NCBI RefSeq assembly: GCF_021155775.2
Contig: NC_060238.1
Span: 18,824,542 to 18,888,541 of the forward strand
Source of the DNA: Neodiprion pinetum
Lineage: Eukaryota; Arthropoda; Insecta; Hymenoptera; Diprionidae
Reading direction: 5' to 3'
DNA: 64,000 nucleotides
In this document: piece after piece, positions 9,329-19,226 of the stretch
Layout of the letters: every line of letters starts with the position of its first letter
How positions within the stretch are numbered: position 1 is the stretch's first letter
Program-made: the position numbers and the translations under genes
The notes under the pieces: model-generated
Told to the model about the DNA's origin: nothing
Database searches by the model: none
What the model saw: the letters and a program-made list of their open reading frames with translations, nothing else

Positions 9329-11446
9329 TTATCTATAGATCCTAAAGAATTGAGGAAATCATTTGACCTCTTTAATAAATCTTTGCGCGAAAGAAGTAAT
9401 CTGAATCCGCAGGAGTTGCAAGATTCATTTGAACTCTTTGACAAGACCTTGCACGAGAGGAGTCTTCTAGACAACTCCAGTAACTCGGATGCAGATGAAG
9501 TAGAGTTACCAGGCCATATATCAGAGGGTGAAGAATTAGACGAAACCATACGTGAGGTACTCGACGAAAAAGACGAGACGGATGACGACGAACTAAATAA
9601 CAAAATTGAAAGATTTTTAGAAAAAGTTAGGAGAAATCAAGGAGACAATAGCGAGGCTGGACAGACTAATACCAATCAAACTAATTTGAATGAGTCAGTA
9701 GTTAGTCGACCTTTACAGAAATCGGCATTACCAACACCTATAGTCGCACCCAGACCAATAGCACTCTCAACCCCGTATCCTTTGAATATGATACCTGAGT
9801 TGACTGAGACGGGGGACATTTCAGTGAAAAGCAAGGTCAGCAAAACGCCAAGGCGTTTACAGCCGCAACTAGAATTCCGAGATTTACCAACGCGAATTGA
9901 AATCACGAAAAGCATACCACCAGATTTAGAAACAGTATCGCCATTAAAATTTCCAAAAATAGGTTACCATACAGGGAATAGAATCTCATTCAGTCGTGAA
10001 AATTTGACATACAGAAAAGACAATTACGTACATTTCATATCAGTAGATTCAGAATTTTCTACACCAGTCAGCAGACTATTAAACGATTTGGAATTAATAA
10101 ATGCAGACGATCATCGTGATGCAAAACCAAAATTAGGCCAAGTCATTATTACAAAAACGGGAAAATATAGCATATTTAGCCTCGTAGTTAAGAGAAAACA
10201 TTTTAACAAAATTGAATTAGATAACGTCAAGGTAGCTTTGGGAAATTTGAAAACGACTTTATTAGATTTGAAAATAAAAACATTTAGAATTTCAAAATTA
10301 GGAGATATGACTGACGAACTATCAACAGACATCTCAAATTTATTAATAGATATTTTTGAAGACGAAGACATAGACATTACAATCTGTTCAGGTATAACTG
10401 AGATACCACCATCAGAAATACGACTGGGCATAATTTCGGAAATGCATAGTGGACTAATGGGAGGACACAAAGGCGTGACCAAAACATATCGAAGAATCCG
10501 CGAAAGATTTTATTGGCCACGAATGAGAGAGGATATCAGTAATTTCATTCGGAGATGCGAAAGCTGTCAAGAACAAAAGTTAGTTCGCGTAAAGACTAGA
10601 GAGCCAATGCTAATAACGGACACTCCATCTGAGCCGTTTGAAAAAATTTCGCTAGACACAGTAGGTCCACTTCCGCAGACCCCTAGTGGCAATAAGCATA
10701 TCTTAACTATGCAGGATAATTTGACAAAATTTTGTATCGCTGTGCCTATTCCCGATATAAGAGCTGAGACTGTGGCTCACGCAATGGTAAAACATCTGAT
10801 TTTGCAATTTGGATCGCCTAAAACCATTCTAACAGATCGAGGAACAAGTTTCGTAAATAAACTATTACAAGAATTAGCTAAACTTTTCAAAATTAAACAT
10901 ATTACCACTTCCAGTTATCGACCACAATCAAATGGCGCATTAGAACGTAGTCATATTGTTTTAACAGAGTACATTAAACATTATATTGATGAGTTTGACA
11001 ATTGGGATGAACTAGTTCAATTTGCTATGTTTTCATACAATACGGCAGTTCATGAAGCCACAAACTTCACACCGTATGAGCTAGTTTTCGGAAGAATAGC
11101 GCGCTGTCCAACTTCGTTTGATACTGATGAAAACCGTTTAACGTACAACTCGTATCTTGAAGACCTAATAATCAGATTAAACGAAATACAGGCCTTGGCT
11201 GCGACCAACTTAGTGCAGGCGAAGGAGAGGTCGAAAATGTACTACGATCGGACAGTACATCCGTTCAAAGGTAAGGCAGGAGACATGGTACGCGTACAAA
11301 TAGAAGCTAGAAAGGGAAAATTTAGCAAGCGATACCAGGGTCCATATAGAATTGTTAAAGTCTTGGAAAACAATAATGTAGTATTAGAAGGTAGTAACGG
11401 TGAGAGATTCGTTAAACATGTGGACAAACTCGAATTGGCTTACTGA
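9329..11446 (+). CDS. pol: Gypsy pol, second part: macrodomain-like repeat and integrase
   Basis: The reading frame opens at the Helitron junction and ends at 11446. It starts with two copies of a short Arg/Ser/Leu-rich motif (about 9350-9460) and an acidic linker, then a second macrodomain-like region (about 10020-10392). Integrase follows. It has the HHCC zinc finger (H and H in MHSGLMGGHKG, C and C in CESCQ), then the DDE triad: Asp in SLDTVGPL, Asp in LTDRGTSF, Glu in GALERSH. The C-terminal part ends with a basic GPYRIVKVLE segment like the GPY/F module of gypsy integrases. No internal stop is present, so this half is intact as coding sequence although it is cut off from RT. Confidence 0.92.
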   Translation, partial: LSIDPKELRKSFDLFNKSLRERSNLNPQELQDSFELFDKTLHERSLLDNSSNSDADEVELPGHISEGEELDETIREVLDEKDETDDDELNNKIERFLEKVRRNQGDNSEAGQTNTNQTNLNESVVSRPLQKSALPTPIVAPRPIALSTPYPLNMIPELTETGDISVKSKVSKTPRRLQPQLEFRDLPTRIEITKSIPPDLETVSPLKFPKIGYHTGNRISFSRENLTYRKDNYVHFISVDSEFSTPVSRLLNDLELINADDHRDAKPKLGQVIITKTGKYSIFSLVVKRKHFNKIELDNVKVALGNLKTTLLDLKIKTFRISKLGDMTDELSTDISNLLIDIFEDEDIDITICSGITEIPPSEIRLGIISEMHSGLMGGHKGVTKTYRRIRERFYWPRMREDISNFIRRCESCQEQKLVRVKTREPMLITDTPSEPFEKISLDTVGPLPQTPSGNKHILTMQDNLTKFCIAVPIPDIRAETVAHAMVKHLILQFGSPKTILTDRGTSFVNKLLQELAKLFKIKHITTSSYRPQSNGALERSHIVLTEYIKHYIDEFDNWDELVQFAMFSYNTAVHEATNFTPYELVFGRIARCPTSFDTDENRLTYNSYLEDLIIRLNEIQALAATNLVQAKERSKMYYDRTVHPFKGKAGDMVRVQIEARKGKFSKRYQGPYRIVKVLENNNVVLEGSNGERFVKHVDKLELAY
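10020..10392 (+). other. Second macrodomain-like region, degenerate ADP-ribose loop
   Basis: About 120 residues directly upstream of the integrase zinc finger repeat the strand and helix order of the TARG1 macrodomain. There is a KLGQVIITKTGKYSIFSLVV segment, a long amphipathic helix, an ISKLGDMTDEL block where TARG1 has its catalytic loop, and a closing strand DIDITICSG. The Lys and Asp aligned with human Lys84 and Asp125 are kept. The Gly-Ile-Ala loop that contacts ADP-ribose is replaced by STPVS, so binding may be lost or changed. The likely origin is duplication and divergence of domain 1. The assignment is less certain than for domain 1. Confidence 0.6.
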
Positions 11447-11536
11447 CAGAACGGGACGTGGACTGATCAACAAGATTACAAATGTAAAGGGGAGTAATAA
11501 ACGTTGATTTTTGAGGGAATAGGCAGGAAGAATACC

Positions 11537-13346
11537 ATGGAGACGTTGTGGAAAATTATCATGTTAATTATCGGATTGTGGACATTGAGGGAAACGAACT
11601 CGCAGGACTACACGGTTACGTCACTTACCAACAATCCCGGGATATATTACGAAAAGCTACATAACATCCGACTGAAAGAAGCAGAATGGAGACTACTACT
11701 TTCCATTGACGTGGATTATCTCAGGGATTTGATAGGGAAAGTACCTAATTTGGGCATGCTATACTATCCGGGGATTAGGACGAATTCATCAGCAATCATG
11801 AAAGAATACAAGAACATTGTGGACCAATCTTTAATAGGGAGAAAATACGATGAGTTATGGGCATGACGGACGGGACAGTTTAGGCGAACTGACGGAGGAA
11901 ATCACAACGATAGATTCGAACCAGCTACCTCGCTCTATAAAGCGACGGGAAACGCCGCCATTGGGAATAATTGGGTCCGCCAGTCGTTATTTATTCGGGA
12001 CACTAACTACAAAAGATCTAGAATACTTTAATTCAGAAATCAATAAATTACATCGTAACCAGAATAAACTGACCGGACTCTTGAAGAACCAGACGCATAT
12101 TGTAGCTAGCCAATTACATGAACTCTACGCCGACTCAGAAAGACACCTAGATAGGATAAATATAAATACCGGTAAAATAAACGAAATGATTACATCAGTG
12201 AAAAATCTAGGAAAAATTGTAGACAATACAACAAACACTTTAGAATTATGGGAATATGTATTACGGGTGGACGCTTCCCTTACCAGCTGCATCAAAAATG
12301 TAGAATTAGCAATAACCGCGATTGAAATGGCGAAAGAGGGAAAATTACATAAGTCCATGCTTAATTCAGAACAGCTGAAAAGTATATCTATAGAAATAGC
12401 AACTGTAGATGGAAAATACGAACTCCCGATACCACACCATCAACTATCGCCTCGAGAGTTGAGTAGAATAGCAATCACGGAGATTGATTACCATCAAGGA
12501 AGGACAATAATTGTAGTAAGAATACCCCTGGTAAACAAAGAACCTTACCACCTCTATCAAATGCTACCATGGCCCGCGCCACAGATATTTGAAAATACAA
12601 GTATGTCAGCCCAAATAACACCACGCGCTAAATATATTGGATTAAGCTATAACCACGGAACGTACTTCCTTACAGAAGAGACGTACATACGCGAATGCAG
12701 TAAAACACCTTATTGCTATTTATGCTCCTCCCAACTACCATTGATAGAAGCTACTACATCTGAAAGATGCGAAATCGCATTACTTCTAAATCCTGACGAA
12801 AAAACCTTACGTAGTTGTAACATATATTTAAACCGAAATTTCGAACCTTTCTGGGTACGATTAGATTCAATAGGAGCCTGGCTATATTCACTAGCAGAGC
12901 CCCAAATTCTCCAAATTATTTGTAGAAGCACTGTAGACAAATTGATTACTATATCAGGAACTGGAATACTATGGTTAAGAGGAGGATGCATGGGTAAAGC
13001 AGATAGTATAACACTGCCGGGAATGGACACATACTTATCAAAACAACAATATTTGTACCAACCGAATCTCTCGCTGTCTATAAGAAATGTATCACCTGTA
13101 ATACATAGCAGCACTAAATTACTTAAGTACTTAGACAAAGAACCGATTTTCAATGGCAAACCTGAACAAGGAAAACCATTATTCGAAATTGAAAGGGATC
13201 TAAAAGCGATGGAACAACAAGAACAAATATCGAACCATCATGACAACTTAGTTTACGGCTCATACATAGCGCAAACAGGAATGGTACTAACCATCATAGG
13301 AATTTACTATAGGAAGCAGGTGTTGAGTCTGGCTAGATCTGATTAA
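11537..13346 (+). pseudogene. env: Errantivirus env (F-type fusion glycoprotein), frameshifted
   Basis: Translation most likely starts at the ATG at 11537, which opens a hydrophobic signal peptide of about 22 residues. The first frame stops at 11866. The rest is in another frame (11850-13346), and the two overlap by 17 bases, so one indel probably broke the gene. The second part has a basic RSIKRR furin-like site near 11935, then a Gly/Ala-rich segment typical of a fusion peptide and a long heptad-rich region. Several Cys residues and a C-terminal membrane segment near 13255-13320 follow. This order fits insect errantivirus envelope proteins, which are related to baculovirus F. A spliced subgenomic mRNA is usual for such genes. 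Confidence 0.82.
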
Positions 13347-13611
13347 GGCTGACAACTAACCAAAACTCCAAAAACCGTCGGAACGTAGCACAAAAGCCCA
13401 TTCGCGAAAACACCATGTTAACTGAGATTTGCTCTCCCTCCATGATTGAGACACATCGCGACCTACCTCAGCAGGAAGCACAAGTCAACTAGACCCAACT
13501 TATACTCCCCCACTATCCCACATAATAATTAAACACAACGACCACTGGAAACGGCAACCCTCTTCGTTATGAACTATGTTGTTGCTATTTGTAAAATTAT
13601 CGACAGGAATC

Positions 13612-15309
13612 ATGGCCAGCACCAGCCAACCAGATCAAACCCCATCGAGAAGATTATTCATAATCGGGCTGGCTACTTACACTAAAAGGCGGGACCTGGC
13701 GAAGATATTCGAAAAGTACCAACCACGATCGATAGTCATACGAAAGGGAAGGGGCTATCAAAACACAGCATTTGTAGACTTTAGAACATCAGAAGAGGCG
13801 GCGGAGGCCATGAAAGGAGTAGGAACGGTGAAACTGAAGAAAAGGAAACTTACCATCAAGTTCGCGGATGCGTGGGAGGAACTGCGAACGCTACCATCAT
13901 GCAAAAAGCGCAGGCCACTTAGGATAGAAGAGGACCCTCTACCTGGATTCGTGCCGAAGGAGGCAAAACAACTGCCAGTTGAATGTATCTGCGAAATTGC
14001 ACGTTATTTACCATACAAGGAACGTGCACGGATGGAGCGAGTGTGCAAACGGTCGAGAATTGGAAGCAGAAGCTCCCATACTTACACCAGAACTATAACC
14101 CCGACTAGCTGGGAATGGAAGGACGGATGGCACCAAATATTCAATTCAGATGGCCTAGTATGGATTATTAAGCGGGGCGGAGAATACCTAACATCCTTAG
14201 ACCTAGAGGGGGTCACGGAGATAAAATCCACCGCGATCACTATGGCAGCGAAGGAGTGTCGAAGATTGGAGGTTCTAAAGTTAACAACCGTTAACATTAG
14301 GGGAGGAGCATTAAGATCTGTGAGTGATCATCTGTTCGGCCTCAGAGAGCTGGAAATCGGACAATGTGTGGGACCTATTGACTGGGAAATAGAGAAAATA
14401 ATCCTCAAAAATTTAAACCTGCGAAAACTGATTCTTCAAAACAATGAGATAACCGGAAAGGGACTGGGACACAAAACATCGATTAAGGAGCTCCACATAA
14501 AGGACTGCGATATGGCCAAGGCTGAAGGAATCGGAAAATACATCCAATTACAAGAACATTTGGAAACACTGGTGATTGTAAACTGCCTACAGCTAAGGCG
14601 TGCAGAACTACTAACGGCGCTGGTTGAAAACAGCCATACTCAAGATACATTAAGGTCACTTAAGATCCACGGCGATGGACCCAGCGATGCGCCTCGGGAA
14701 GACCCAGAGCTAGCGGAAGGAGAAGAAAGAGGGGACTTCGTCGAGTTAGACCTTTTAGTAGCGGAACCACACTTGGCATCAGCACTCCGGTCACTAAGTG
14801 AACTATCAGTGACAGCATGTGGATGGATGGATGCTGACTTCATCAGAGACATTGGGGAAACATTGACCATTCTGAGTTCCCTAGATATCAGCATGTGCAC
14901 GAATATACGTGGACAATTTTCGTTAGAACCCCTCGCACAACTAAAACATCTGAGGATCCTAAGGATGAATAACATGCATCCGACCGTGGGAGGAAGCTGC
15001 CTACGAGAACTGGAACTACTCGAGAACTTAGAGACCAGAGAGAACCTAGGGATCCACGATGAGGATATTTGCGGGATGCTAAGGACTAACCACGTTGTCC
15101 AACACCTCGACATTGAAGGTTGTTGGAACATAACCCAACAGACCATCACCGTAGCACGAGAGGTTGTAAGAATGGGACACCGACAGCAGCCACTCCACCT
15201 TTATGCCGGGGGTACGCAAGCAACACCGTCTCGGCGGGACAGAAGAAACGCCTACCTACGTTTAAGCTTTGAACGACATGCGACGCCGCTGTTCCAGCGC
15301 GTGAGGTAA
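13612..15309 (+). CDS. RRM, F-box and leucine-rich-repeat protein downstream of env
   Basis: An intact frame of 565 codons starts at the ATG at 13612; an in-frame ATG also exists at 13576, but CGACAG just before 13612 looks like a splice acceptor. Residues about 14-86 form an RNA-recognition motif, with RNP2 LFIIGL and RNP1 KGRGYQNTAFVDF. Residues about 121-152 match an F-box (LPVECICEIARYLPYKERARMERVCKR). The rest shows repeated LxxLxL units typical of F-box/LRR substrate receptors. F-box proteins bring substrates to SCF ubiquitin ligases through Skp1. The position, strand and lack of decay suggest it belongs to the gypsy element. A captured host gene is the likely origin; the function is unknown. 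Confidence 0.7.
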   Translation: MASTSQPDQTPSRRLFIIGLATYTKRRDLAKIFEKYQPRSIVIRKGRGYQNTAFVDFRTSEEAAEAMKGVGTVKLKKRKLTIKFADAWEELRTLPSCKKRRPLRIEEDPLPGFVPKEAKQLPVECICEIARYLPYKERARMERVCKRSRIGSRSSHTYTRTITPTSWEWKDGWHQIFNSDGLVWIIKRGGEYLTSLDLEGVTEIKSTAITMAAKECRRLEVLKLTTVNIRGGALRSVSDHLFGLRELEIGQCVGPIDWEIEKIILKNLNLRKLILQNNEITGKGLGHKTSIKELHIKDCDMAKAEGIGKYIQLQEHLETLVIVNCLQLRRAELLTALVENSHTQDTLRSLKIHGDGPSDAPREDPELAEGEERGDFVELDLLVAEPHLASALRSLSELSVTACGWMDADFIRDIGETLTILSSLDISMCTNIRGQFSLEPLAQLKHLRILRMNNMHPTVGGSCLRELELLENLETRENLGIHDEDICGMLRTNHVVQHLDIEGCWNITQQTITVAREVVRMGHRQQPLHLYAGGTQATPSRRDRRNAYLRLSFERHATPLFQRVR

Positions 15310-15332
15310 ATCCCGTGAACCCAAAAACACTC

Positions 15333-15384
15333 CGGTTGGCTGACCAGTTTTACTGATCACAGAGAGCTACTCTCCCGCCAACCG
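15333..15384 (+). repeat. Three-stem structured repeat, copy 1
   Basis: An outer stem (CGGTTGGC at 15333-15340 with GCCAACCG at 15377-15384) encloses two inner hairpins: TGACCAGT/ACTGATCA (one mismatch, TTT loop) and GAGAG/CTCTC (CTA loop). Together they make a three-way junction. Related copies lie at 15736, 16077 and 16239. Confidence 0.65.
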
Positions 15385-15475
15385 TAGCCCCAAAATAATA
15401 ACTATATTTTAGGGCCACACGAGGTGAAATCTCACGCGCTGGTGCAGTTGCAATCGTTATAAATAGACAGTTGTG

Positions 15476-15510
15476 TATAAAATTTATATAATAATTATAA
15501 TTGTCAGTTC
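15476..15510 (+). promoter_or_regulatory. TATA box and initiator, possible LTR promoter
   Basis: TATAAAA starts at 15476 and an insect initiator TCAGTT lies at 15504-15509, with its A 30 bases downstream. This is the standard spacing of an insect core promoter. An AATAAA lies at about 15854. Together they could be U3, R and poly(A) signals of a 3' LTR of the gypsy element, but no second LTR is visible in the window. Confidence 0.45.
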
Positions 15511-15735
15511 TTCTTCTTGGGAAGCAGTATCTGTTCTTTCATGTCATACACATTGAAATGTGAGCTAGTTCATGGAAGTGGAATTTAATTGGATGAAACG
15601 AAACTCGATTTCACATGGTTCATGACACCAATAGCCATCATCTTGATACTTTAATCCCCTAACGATAACAGCCCGCCAGTCCAATATAGTGTCCCATGAG
15701 AATATTCGTGTTGGATATTGATCTTCTCAGATGTG

Positions 15736-15789
15736 AGGCTCGGTTGACCAGTTTTACTGATCACAGAGAGTTATTCTCCCGCCGACCTT
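15736..15789 (+). repeat. Three-stem structured repeat, copy 2
   Basis: This copy has the same inner core as copy 1 (TGACCAGTTTTACTGATCA and GAGAGTTATTCTC). The outer stem is less regular because of an extra base. In the second hairpin one pair becomes G-T, which would still pair in RNA. Confidence 0.6.
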
Positions 15790-15984
15790 ACATCCTAGAT
15801 TGCAGTAGCAATGATTGCGAACGTAAAATAAAATAAAAAAAAAATGTTTCCAGTGAATAAACTCAAAACATGTCTGCTGTCTGACCAGGCGTTTTAGTCA
15901 TTCGACTCAATAGTCCGGGCACAATTTCCGTTACACCTCTTGTAGAGTAGTGTGGTGGTAATTCATTGCCAATTATTCCAAGTT

Positions 15985-16240
15985 CCGATTGTCACCATGT
16001 TATAAAATATCCCACCTTTAATCATGTTATTATTCCCTTACGTTAACCTTATATATATATATTTGTCCTTAATGTAAAGGCCGGCTGACCAGGTTACTGA
16101 TCACAGAGAGTTATTCTCCCGCCGACCTTACATCCTAAATTTCGGTAGCAACGATTGTCACCATGTTATAGAATATACCACCTCTAATCTTGTTATTACT
16201 TCCTTATGTTAACTTTATATATAGTTGCTCTTAATGTAAA
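15985..16240 (+). repeat. Tandem repeat, unit about 160 bp
   Basis: The segment starting CGATTGTCACCATGTTATA near 15987 and running to the next structured repeat is repeated from about 16152. Each unit ends with one three-stem repeat (copies 3 and 4), so the structured element spread here by tandem duplication. Confidence 0.7.
16077..16129 (+). repeat. Three-stem structured repeat, copy 3
   Basis: The outer stem is AAGGCCGGC at 16077-16085 paired with GCCGACCTT at 16121-16129 (one mismatch). Compared with copy 1, bases on both sides of the stem have changed while pairing is mostly kept. Confidence 0.62.
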
Positions 16241-16290
16241 GGCCGGCTGACCAGTTTACTGATCACAGAGAGCTCATCTCCCGCCGACCT
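16239..16290 (+). repeat. Three-stem structured repeat, copy 4
   Basis: The outer stem is AAGGCCGGC with GCCGACCT; the inner stem is TGACCAGT/ACTGATCA, and the second hairpin is GAGAGCTCATCTC with one mismatch. Confidence 0.6.
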
Positions 16291-16362
16291 GAAATTTGTT
16301 TTTATAAGCTATATAATACCTTAATTCATCATCATCGTTGTGACACTGTCACATACACACAT

Positions 16363-16552
16363 TAGGGTGGTCCTTATTTGGGGTGTTCACGAATTCCGAC
16401 AAGTGCGCCCCCTAGACATGTTTGAAATAAATAAAAAAAAATGTGTGCAAAACCCCAGCGCTGTAGTCCCATGAGAACACGTGCCTGTAAGCTCGTTTTG
16501 TTTCCCATTTAGATAACATGGCATTTTTAGACCAATTCAGTCACTATTTTTT
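16363..16552 (+). repeat. Left inverted terminal repeat
   Basis: About 190 bp, roughly 85% identical by eye to the reverse complement of 21860-22049. Confidence 0.85.
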
Positions 16553-17742
16553 CCAGTCATCCCTAAGTATGTTAAAAATTATTTATCCACATAAATCTAT
16601 TGTTAATAGGCATGACTACGCGCACATTCTTTTACAAAACCTCACATGTATCGTATTTCATTATAAATTTGATATTTGATATTTAATATTCGAAAGTTGA
16701 TTAGAGTTGCATTCAAACTATGGTCATTCAGTTTCAATTGTGTATAATCAAGAAGTTTATCAAGTCAGAGTATAAATATTAGTAAGAAATATGTTCAATA
16801 TCATGAAAATGTTCTTTATTCAATTTATTCCATTTGAATGAATCCTTGGTCTCTCGGTATCTAGAGTCTAATTATTATTCGCTACGTGGCAATGAAACGT
16901 AATGGAACGTCCAGAAAACAAAAGTAAGCAACTGACCGGCCGGTCAGTCCGTGGATAAGAAAGGACGCGCGTAACCGCCTGCGCTTACAACGAGAGCTTG
17001 CCGAAGCACAGCGTTTTCTGTCCCGAGCGTGCGTGCGCGAGTCTATTCTTATAACTATCATCTTTCAGTGATTGATGGAAAAAATTGTTTATCTCTGGTT
17101 TTATTGTTTGCTTTGGTGTTATGGAAAAAAATTCCTACAGTTTTTTGCTGTTTTCGTGGTTGGCTGCTACGTGATTTTTTTTTTCCCGTTCCGACACAAG
17201 TAAGAATTTAACCAGTTTAATTCAGATAACGCCAAAAGCCGTAGGTGGTCATTGTACTTTCGATAGTTTCGTGGTGTTATTTAATTTCCGTACGTTCGTC
17301 TACCACTGCGAAATGTATAATGTCTTCGTCACGTAGAACACGGTTCAACATTTTTTTGATCGGTGACATTGACACACAAATTTATGGAAACAAGTTACCA
17401 TCTCAAAAACAGGTATTAAAAGTGCTTTTATATAACGCAACCACGTTTTCCTCGCTTTTTCGAGCGTGTCTGCGGTACCTAAAGTAGGCGTTTCGGCGAC
17501 TCTCGAAGCGAATTAGTGGTGGGGGGTATGAGGAGCACCATTTTTAGCTCCTAGGAGTAACTTTTTTGTACTCTGCGCATGCGCTTTTCTTACACGGTCC
17601 GATTATTTCGTTCCCGATCACGGCGCTGTGAAGCAGAGCTGCTGCCATCGGTTGCCTATTCGGAGAACTATTCGCGTCTCACTTTTTTACGCAAACAATT
17701 CAAAGATCGTGTCGACAAATCGAGAAAAGTGATTTCACGAAA
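16553..17742. other. Upstream region of the recombinase gene, no gene seen
   Basis: This non-coding stretch contains TCAGT-like and AT-rich segments but no clear TATA/initiator pair. Open frames here are short and unlike any family known to me. Confidence 0.4.
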
Positions 17743-18850
17743 ATGAGTGATCAAGAAAAACACAGCAGTGACGAGTGGCTGCAATGCACGCCACCAGAAC
17801 TGAGAGAAGCTGCGGAGAATACGAGGGACGAATTATTGCCGACAAAATCTCAAAAAATGTACGAATCCACGTACGACGCATTCGTGAAATGGAAGCGGGC
17901 ACACAAAACAAAAGTAACGTCGGAATCGATTGTGATGGCATACTTCAAAGAACTCAGTGAAAAATATAAATCATCGACTCTATGGTCAATGTTTTCGATG
18001 CTGAAAGCCACCATAAAAATTAAAGAAAATACAGACATCGATCAATATCATTCCCTCAAGGCTTTCATGAAGAAAACGTCATCGGGATTCGTGAGCAAAA
18101 AATCGAAAGTGCTTTCGTCGGAAAATGTTGAGAAATTTTTAACAGAAGCTCCCGACCGTGAATATTTGGCAACAAAAGTAAGTTAACAATCAGACAAAAT
18201 ATTTTTACTACAAGGTTGCAATTATTTTCATATAACTAAATATGATACGTCCCAAACAGGTTGCTCTAATTTTCGGAATATCCGGGGCTTGTCGCAGCAA
18301 CGAGTTGGTGAATATCAGACTCAGAGACGTGAAGAAAGAAGGGAACCTGCTCATCGTAAATCTCCCGGACACAAAAACGAAAAGACCTCGAACTTTCGTA
18401 ATTTCAGAAGCATTCGTCAAAATCGTGCAACAGTACACGGATTTGCGTCCTCAAAATGCAATGACCGATCGTTTTTTTGTCAATTATCAAAAGGGAAAAT
18501 GTACTTGTCAAGTTATCGGGATACATAAATTTTCGAAAATGCCGAAAGAAATTGCCGGGTATTTGAAGTTAGAGGACTCGGCGAGTTTCACCGGACACGC
18601 GTTCCGCCGAACCTCTGCAACATTGCTTGCAGACAGCGGGGCCAACATCACCACGTTGAAGCGCCACGGTGGATGGAAATCGAGCAACGTTGCAGAAGGC
18701 TATATCGAGGAGTCCGTTAAAAATAAATCCAAAATCGGGCACATTATATCAACGGCGGTCAATTTTGCCCCAGCTGGACCTTCGGAACGGAATAACGATG
18801 ATCCACCGTCAAAGCGTGAAAAAATTGAGACGATTACGTCCGAGAAATAA
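17743..18850 (+). CDS. Tyrosine recombinase (Crypton-like), two exons
   Basis: Exons are 17743-18177 and 18260-18850; the 82-base intron has GTAAGT and a CAG acceptor, and the frame is kept across it, giving 341 residues. The N-terminal half resembles a SAM-like core-binding domain (helical, KSQKMYESTYDAFVKWKR). The catalytic half has the family signature: Arg in GACRSNEL, the His-x-x-Arg box in GHAFRRTSATLL, His/Trp in KRHGGW, and Tyr in AEGYIEES. Such enzymes cut and rejoin DNA through a covalent phosphotyrosine. Similar proteins occur in Crypton-type elements and as insect genes of unknown role. No inactivating change is visible. Confidence 0.85.
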
Positions 18851-19043
18851 AATTTAAAAACGCAAACGACCGTGGTCGATGACGAAAATTCGCCATCGAA
18901 AAAAAAATTTGTATTCAACAATTGCACAAATTGCACTTTTGTAATCCATGACAAGTAAATATTAAAATAAAAAAAACTTGACTCGTGTAAATGTATCGTG
19001 TTCTTATTATTTCAACAACTTTTAAAAACTACTATCGCTTTCC
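18851..19043. other. 3' flank of the recombinase gene
   Basis: AT-rich sequence with AATAAAA at about 18964, a likely poly(A) signal for the recombinase mRNA. Confidence 0.5.
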
Positions 19044-19142
19044 GGGGGGGCTTCGCCCCCCCAAACCCGCAGGGGGGGCTTCGCCCCCTCCGCCCCCAGA
19101 AGGGGCTCCGCCCCTTCACCCCGCCGGGGGGCTACGCCCCCC
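19044..19142. repeat. Array of four perfect GC-rich hairpins
   Basis: Four hairpins stand in a row: 19044-19062, 19071-19089, 19099-19117 and 19126-19142. Each has G-rich and C-rich arms around a CTTCG, CTCCG or CTACG centre. The third has AA/TT pairs within its arms (GAAGGGG with CCCCTTC), so pairing is kept although the sequence differs. The block is extremely GC-rich in an AT-rich setting. Confidence 0.85.
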
Positions 19143-19226
19143 TGTACCCCCCCTCGGTCCGCCAAATAACAATATCATTTGTCCGAACACTATAAGCTCG
19201 GAAACGTGGTTTTATTATATAAATAG

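Larger units (their letters stand above)
1374..15309 (+). mobile_element. Ty3/gypsy errantivirus-like element with extra domains (5' part missing)
   Basis: The element contains, in order, RT, RNase H, macrodomain 1, an acidic linker interrupted by a Helitron, macrodomain 2, integrase, env, and an RRM/F-box/LRR gene. A separate env after integrase is the layout of insect errantiviruses. Gag, protease and the 5' LTR are not recognisable. The 3' boundary is uncertain: a TATA/initiator pair and an AATAAA downstream of 15309 may belong to a 3' LTR, but no second LTR is available for comparison. There is one nonsense codon in pol, one frameshift in env and one Helitron insertion, so the copy cannot act alone yet has decayed little. 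Confidence 0.85.

Noticed and set aside
14640..15149. Minus-strand frame of 169 codons opposite the F-box/LRR gene
   Set aside because: It is antisense to a well-supported coding frame, with no domain of its own.
15333..16290. Structured repeats as hammerhead ribozymes or tRNA-like genes
   Set aside because: There is no CTGANGA/GAAA core and no A- or B-box promoter or anticodon arm in the right place.
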